NCBI GenBank assembly: GCA_913774845.1
Contig: CAJYJO010000030.1
Location: forward strand, 113,562 to 177,561
DNA from: an uncultured Microbacterium sp.
GTDB lineage: Bacteria > Actinomycetota > Actinomycetes > Actinomycetales > Microbacteriaceae
DNA length: 64,000 nt
Direction: 5' to 3'
The notes under the pieces are model-generated. The model saw only the letters and a list, made by a program, of their open reading frames with translations, ran no database searches and was not told the DNA's origin. This document shows positions 62,474 to 64,000 of this stretch, piece by piece (positions within the stretch are counted from its first letter, which is position 1; the number at the start of each line of letters is the position of its first letter). The translations under genes were made by a program, and so were the position numbers.

Positions 62474-62539
62474 GGCTCCATCCTCTCTCGATCCTCCACT
62501 GTTGCGCGGGGCGTCCCGAGCGAGCGCGAATCGTCCCGA

Positions 62540-62573
62540 TAGGATCGCGCCGACCCGCCACCCGATCCGAGGT
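62540..62573 (+). promoter_or_regulatory. -10 and ribosome-binding site of the deacetylase-like gene
   Basis: TAGGAT (62540-62545) is followed by GAGGT (62569-62573), which ends 6 nt before an in-frame ATC at 62580. No ATG, GTG, TTG or CTG lies at that distance. Confidence 0.5.
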
Positions 62574-62579
62574 CTCGCC

Positions 62580-63731
62580 ATCAGTACCCGAGCCGAACAC
62601 CGCCGCCGCGTCTCCCGCCGTGTCCGCCGCCGCCGCGCCCTCGCAGCGGGCATCGCGGTCGCCCTCATCGTGGGCGGGGTCGGCGCGTTCGCCCTCACCC
62701 GGGGCGGCGCCGAGCCGACCGAGGCGGAACGGGCGACCCCGACGACGTCGCCGAAGATGACGCCGACGCCCACCCCCACCCCGCTCACCGCCGCGCAGCA
62801 GCTCCTCGCGGCCACGACCGATCCGCTCGCGTGCGCGGTGTCGTTCGCCGGCGACGGCATCGCGATCGCCCCGCAGGTGCAGACGCAGGATCAGCTCTAC
62901 CGGGCGCTGCCAATCCCCTCCGCCGAGGGCCGGGTCTTCGCCGGCTGGTTCCCCGATGCTGCTTCGGCGAGCGCTCCCACGATCGCCGCCCGCGTGAACG
63001 GCGCCGACCTGGTCACCTGCACCGGGCGCGAGCGCACGCTGTACGCCGCGTGGACGACGCCCGAAGCAAATGCGGCGGAGGATGCCGGCATCCCGATCCT
63101 CATGTACCACCAGTTCACCCGGAAGCCCGAGGGCGAGGACACCTGGCTCAAGGGGAACTACGCCTACATCGGCGATTTCGACGCCCAGATGGCCCACATC
63201 CAGGAGTCGGGCTTCTACCTGCCCACCTGGGACGAGCTGAGCGCGTTCATCGACGGGAAGCTGTTCCTCCCGAAGCACTCGGTCGTCATCACCGACGACG
63301 ACGCCGACAGCACCTGGCTCGAGCTCGCGGCCCCGATCGTCGACGCGCGCCACCTGCTGACGACGTCGTTCGTCATCACCTCGGCCCGCACCGAGCCCAC
63401 CCCCAACCGCTTCGTGCTGCAGCGCTCGCACACGCACGACATGCACCGCGCCGGCCCGAACGGCAAGGGCCGCATGGTCAACGACGACGCCGCGACCATC
63501 GCGGCGGACCTCGAGGAGTCGGCGCGCATCCTCGGCGCGAAAGAGGTGGTGGCCTATCCCTACGGGCATTACGACGACCGGACCGAAGACGGGGTGCGCC
63601 AGGCGGGCTTCGACCTCGCCCGGACGGTCCAGCCCGGGACCGTGCGTATCGGCACCGACAAGCTGGCCCTCCCCGTCGTCCGCGTGGACTACGGCATGAC
63701 CGTCGACGATCTGCGGGCCAAGATCGGCTGA
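62580..63731 (+). CDS. Membrane-anchored polysaccharide-deacetylase-like protein (383 aa; probable ATC start)
   Basis: A very basic N-terminus and one helix (ALAAGIAVALIVGGVGAFAL) form a signal anchor, followed by a Thr/Pro linker (ATPTTSPKMTPTPTPTPLT). Residues 155-380 resemble a NodB fold: IPILMYHQFTRKP, the HSVVITDDDADSTW metal-site region (FDDG-like), a possible His pair in RSHTHDMHRAG and VVAYPYGHYDDRTEDGVRQA. Upstream in-frame ATGs (62439, 62466) lie inside the divergent gene and before the promoter; the ATC at 62580 has a well-placed GAGGT. Part of the wall- or glycan-modifying gene pair with the next glycosyltransferase. Confidence 0.8.
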   Translation: MSTRAEHRRRVSRRVRRRRALAAGIAVALIVGGVGAFALTRGGAEPTEAERATPTTSPKMTPTPTPTPLTAAQQLLAATTDPLACAVSFAGDGIAIAPQVQTQDQLYRALPIPSAEGRVFAGWFPDAASASAPTIAARVNGADLVTCTGRERTLYAAWTTPEANAAEDAGIPILMYHQFTRKPEGEDTWLKGNYAYIGDFDAQMAHIQESGFYLPTWDELSAFIDGKLFLPKHSVVITDDDADSTWLELAAPIVDARHLLTTSFVITSARTEPTPNRFVLQRSHTHDMHRAGPNGKGRMVNDDAATIAADLEESARILGAKEVVAYPYGHYDDRTEDGVRQAGFDLARTVQPGTVRIGTDKLALPVVRVDYGMTVDDLRAKIG

Positions 63732-63875
63732 CCCGCGGCGCGGGCGACCGCTCTGGCGGAGTCCTGAGCACGGGGAACGGGAGCTCACAGGTACGTGCGC
63801 CACAATCTCAGGTTGAGTATGCGTGGCCCCTCTACGCTGTTGTTTTACCCCCACCGACGAAAACGCGAGTGTGCA

Positions 63876-64000
63876 TGGATCTTTCTGTCATCGTTCCGAC
63901 CTTCAATGAGGGTCCGAACGTCGCCGAACTCGTCCGGCGCACGGCGGCGGCGTTGGCGGGTCGCGAGGTCGAGGTCGTCTTCGTCGACGACTCCACCGAC
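63876..64000 (+). CDS. Family 2 glycosyltransferase, start only
   Basis: The 41 visible codons read MDLSVIVPTFNEGPNVAELV and then RRTAAALAGREVEVVFVDDS: the GT2 nucleotide-sugar-binding start, with the DDS motif and the TxNE pattern typical of dolichol-phosphate-mannose-synthase-like enzymes. The rest lies beyond the window. ATG with no strong Shine-Dalgarno; a GTG two bases away is out of frame. Confidence 0.85.

Overview
The window is a 64 kb stretch of a high-GC actinobacterial chromosome. Pervasive GGCATCC-type words, a family of about 105-residue proteins (DUF7882) that I know only from Microbacteriaceae, and the order tilS-hpt-ftsH-folE-folP-folB-folK-DUF3180-PH-PH-DUF2520-panC-lysS all point to Microbacterium or a close relative. 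Many starts lack a Shine-Dalgarno but carry a TAnnnT -10 hexamer 6-8 nt upstream of the start codon, which indicates much leaderless transcription. No rRNA, CRISPR array, insertion sequence or prophage is visible.

Layout. 1-1871: 5' part of glgX (glycogen debranching), reverse strand, cut by the window edge. 1953-3985: two coupled unknown proteins and a small alarmone synthetase. 4009-5617: three DUF7882 paralogues plus small ORFs. 5699-6849: two divergent MarR regulators around a palindromic operator. 6875-8158: DUF3072 protein and an alpha/beta hydrolase. 8276-14677: a sugar-uptake and cleavage operon (binding lipoprotein, two permeases, class II ketose-bisphosphate aldolase, ADP-dependent sugar(-phosphate) kinase) with a divergent DeoR regulator; the transporter ATPase is not encoded here. 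14684-18387: PQQ-type sugar dehydrogenase lipoprotein, zinc alcohol dehydrogenase, DUF1206 membrane protein, PAP2 phosphatase. 18506-23550: lipoprotein, repeat-rich intergenic DNA, tRNA-Ser(CGA), lactate dehydrogenase, radA, and palindromic repeats.

23869-30657 is a gamma-glutamylation catabolic cluster: glutamine-synthetase-like ligase, gamma-glutamyl amidohydrolase, aldehyde dehydrogenase, SDR dehydrogenase and FadR-type regulator on the reverse strand, with a divergent amino-acid/amine permease. An alcohol-type dehydrogenase is present instead of a PuuB-type amine oxidase, so ethanolamine (or another amino-alcohol) is a better substrate guess than putrescine. 30710-40900: secreted proteins, an ArgA-type acetyltransferase, clpC, a DUF2975/XRE pair, a duplicated-domain lipoprotein, cardiolipin synthase, a DUF4192 protein and lysS. 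41003-51363: the pantothenate/folate/ftsH/hpt/tilS run, nearly every junction overlapping; its PanC has unusual substitutions in the pantoate pocket. 51506-54061: pyrophosphatase, an M23 peptidase with a 23-glycine linker, and a tRNA-Glu/Asp/Phe array.

54192-56130 is an accessory HipBA-like kinase/antitoxin module beside the tRNA array; its HipB has an unusual repeat-bearing C-terminal extension. 56495-64000: DHA2 drug-efflux transporter, acyl-CoA ligase, chromate transporter, Gfo/Idh/MocA oxidoreductase, a polysaccharide-deacetylase-like protein whose only plausible start is an ATC codon, and the beginning of a family 2 glycosyltransferase.
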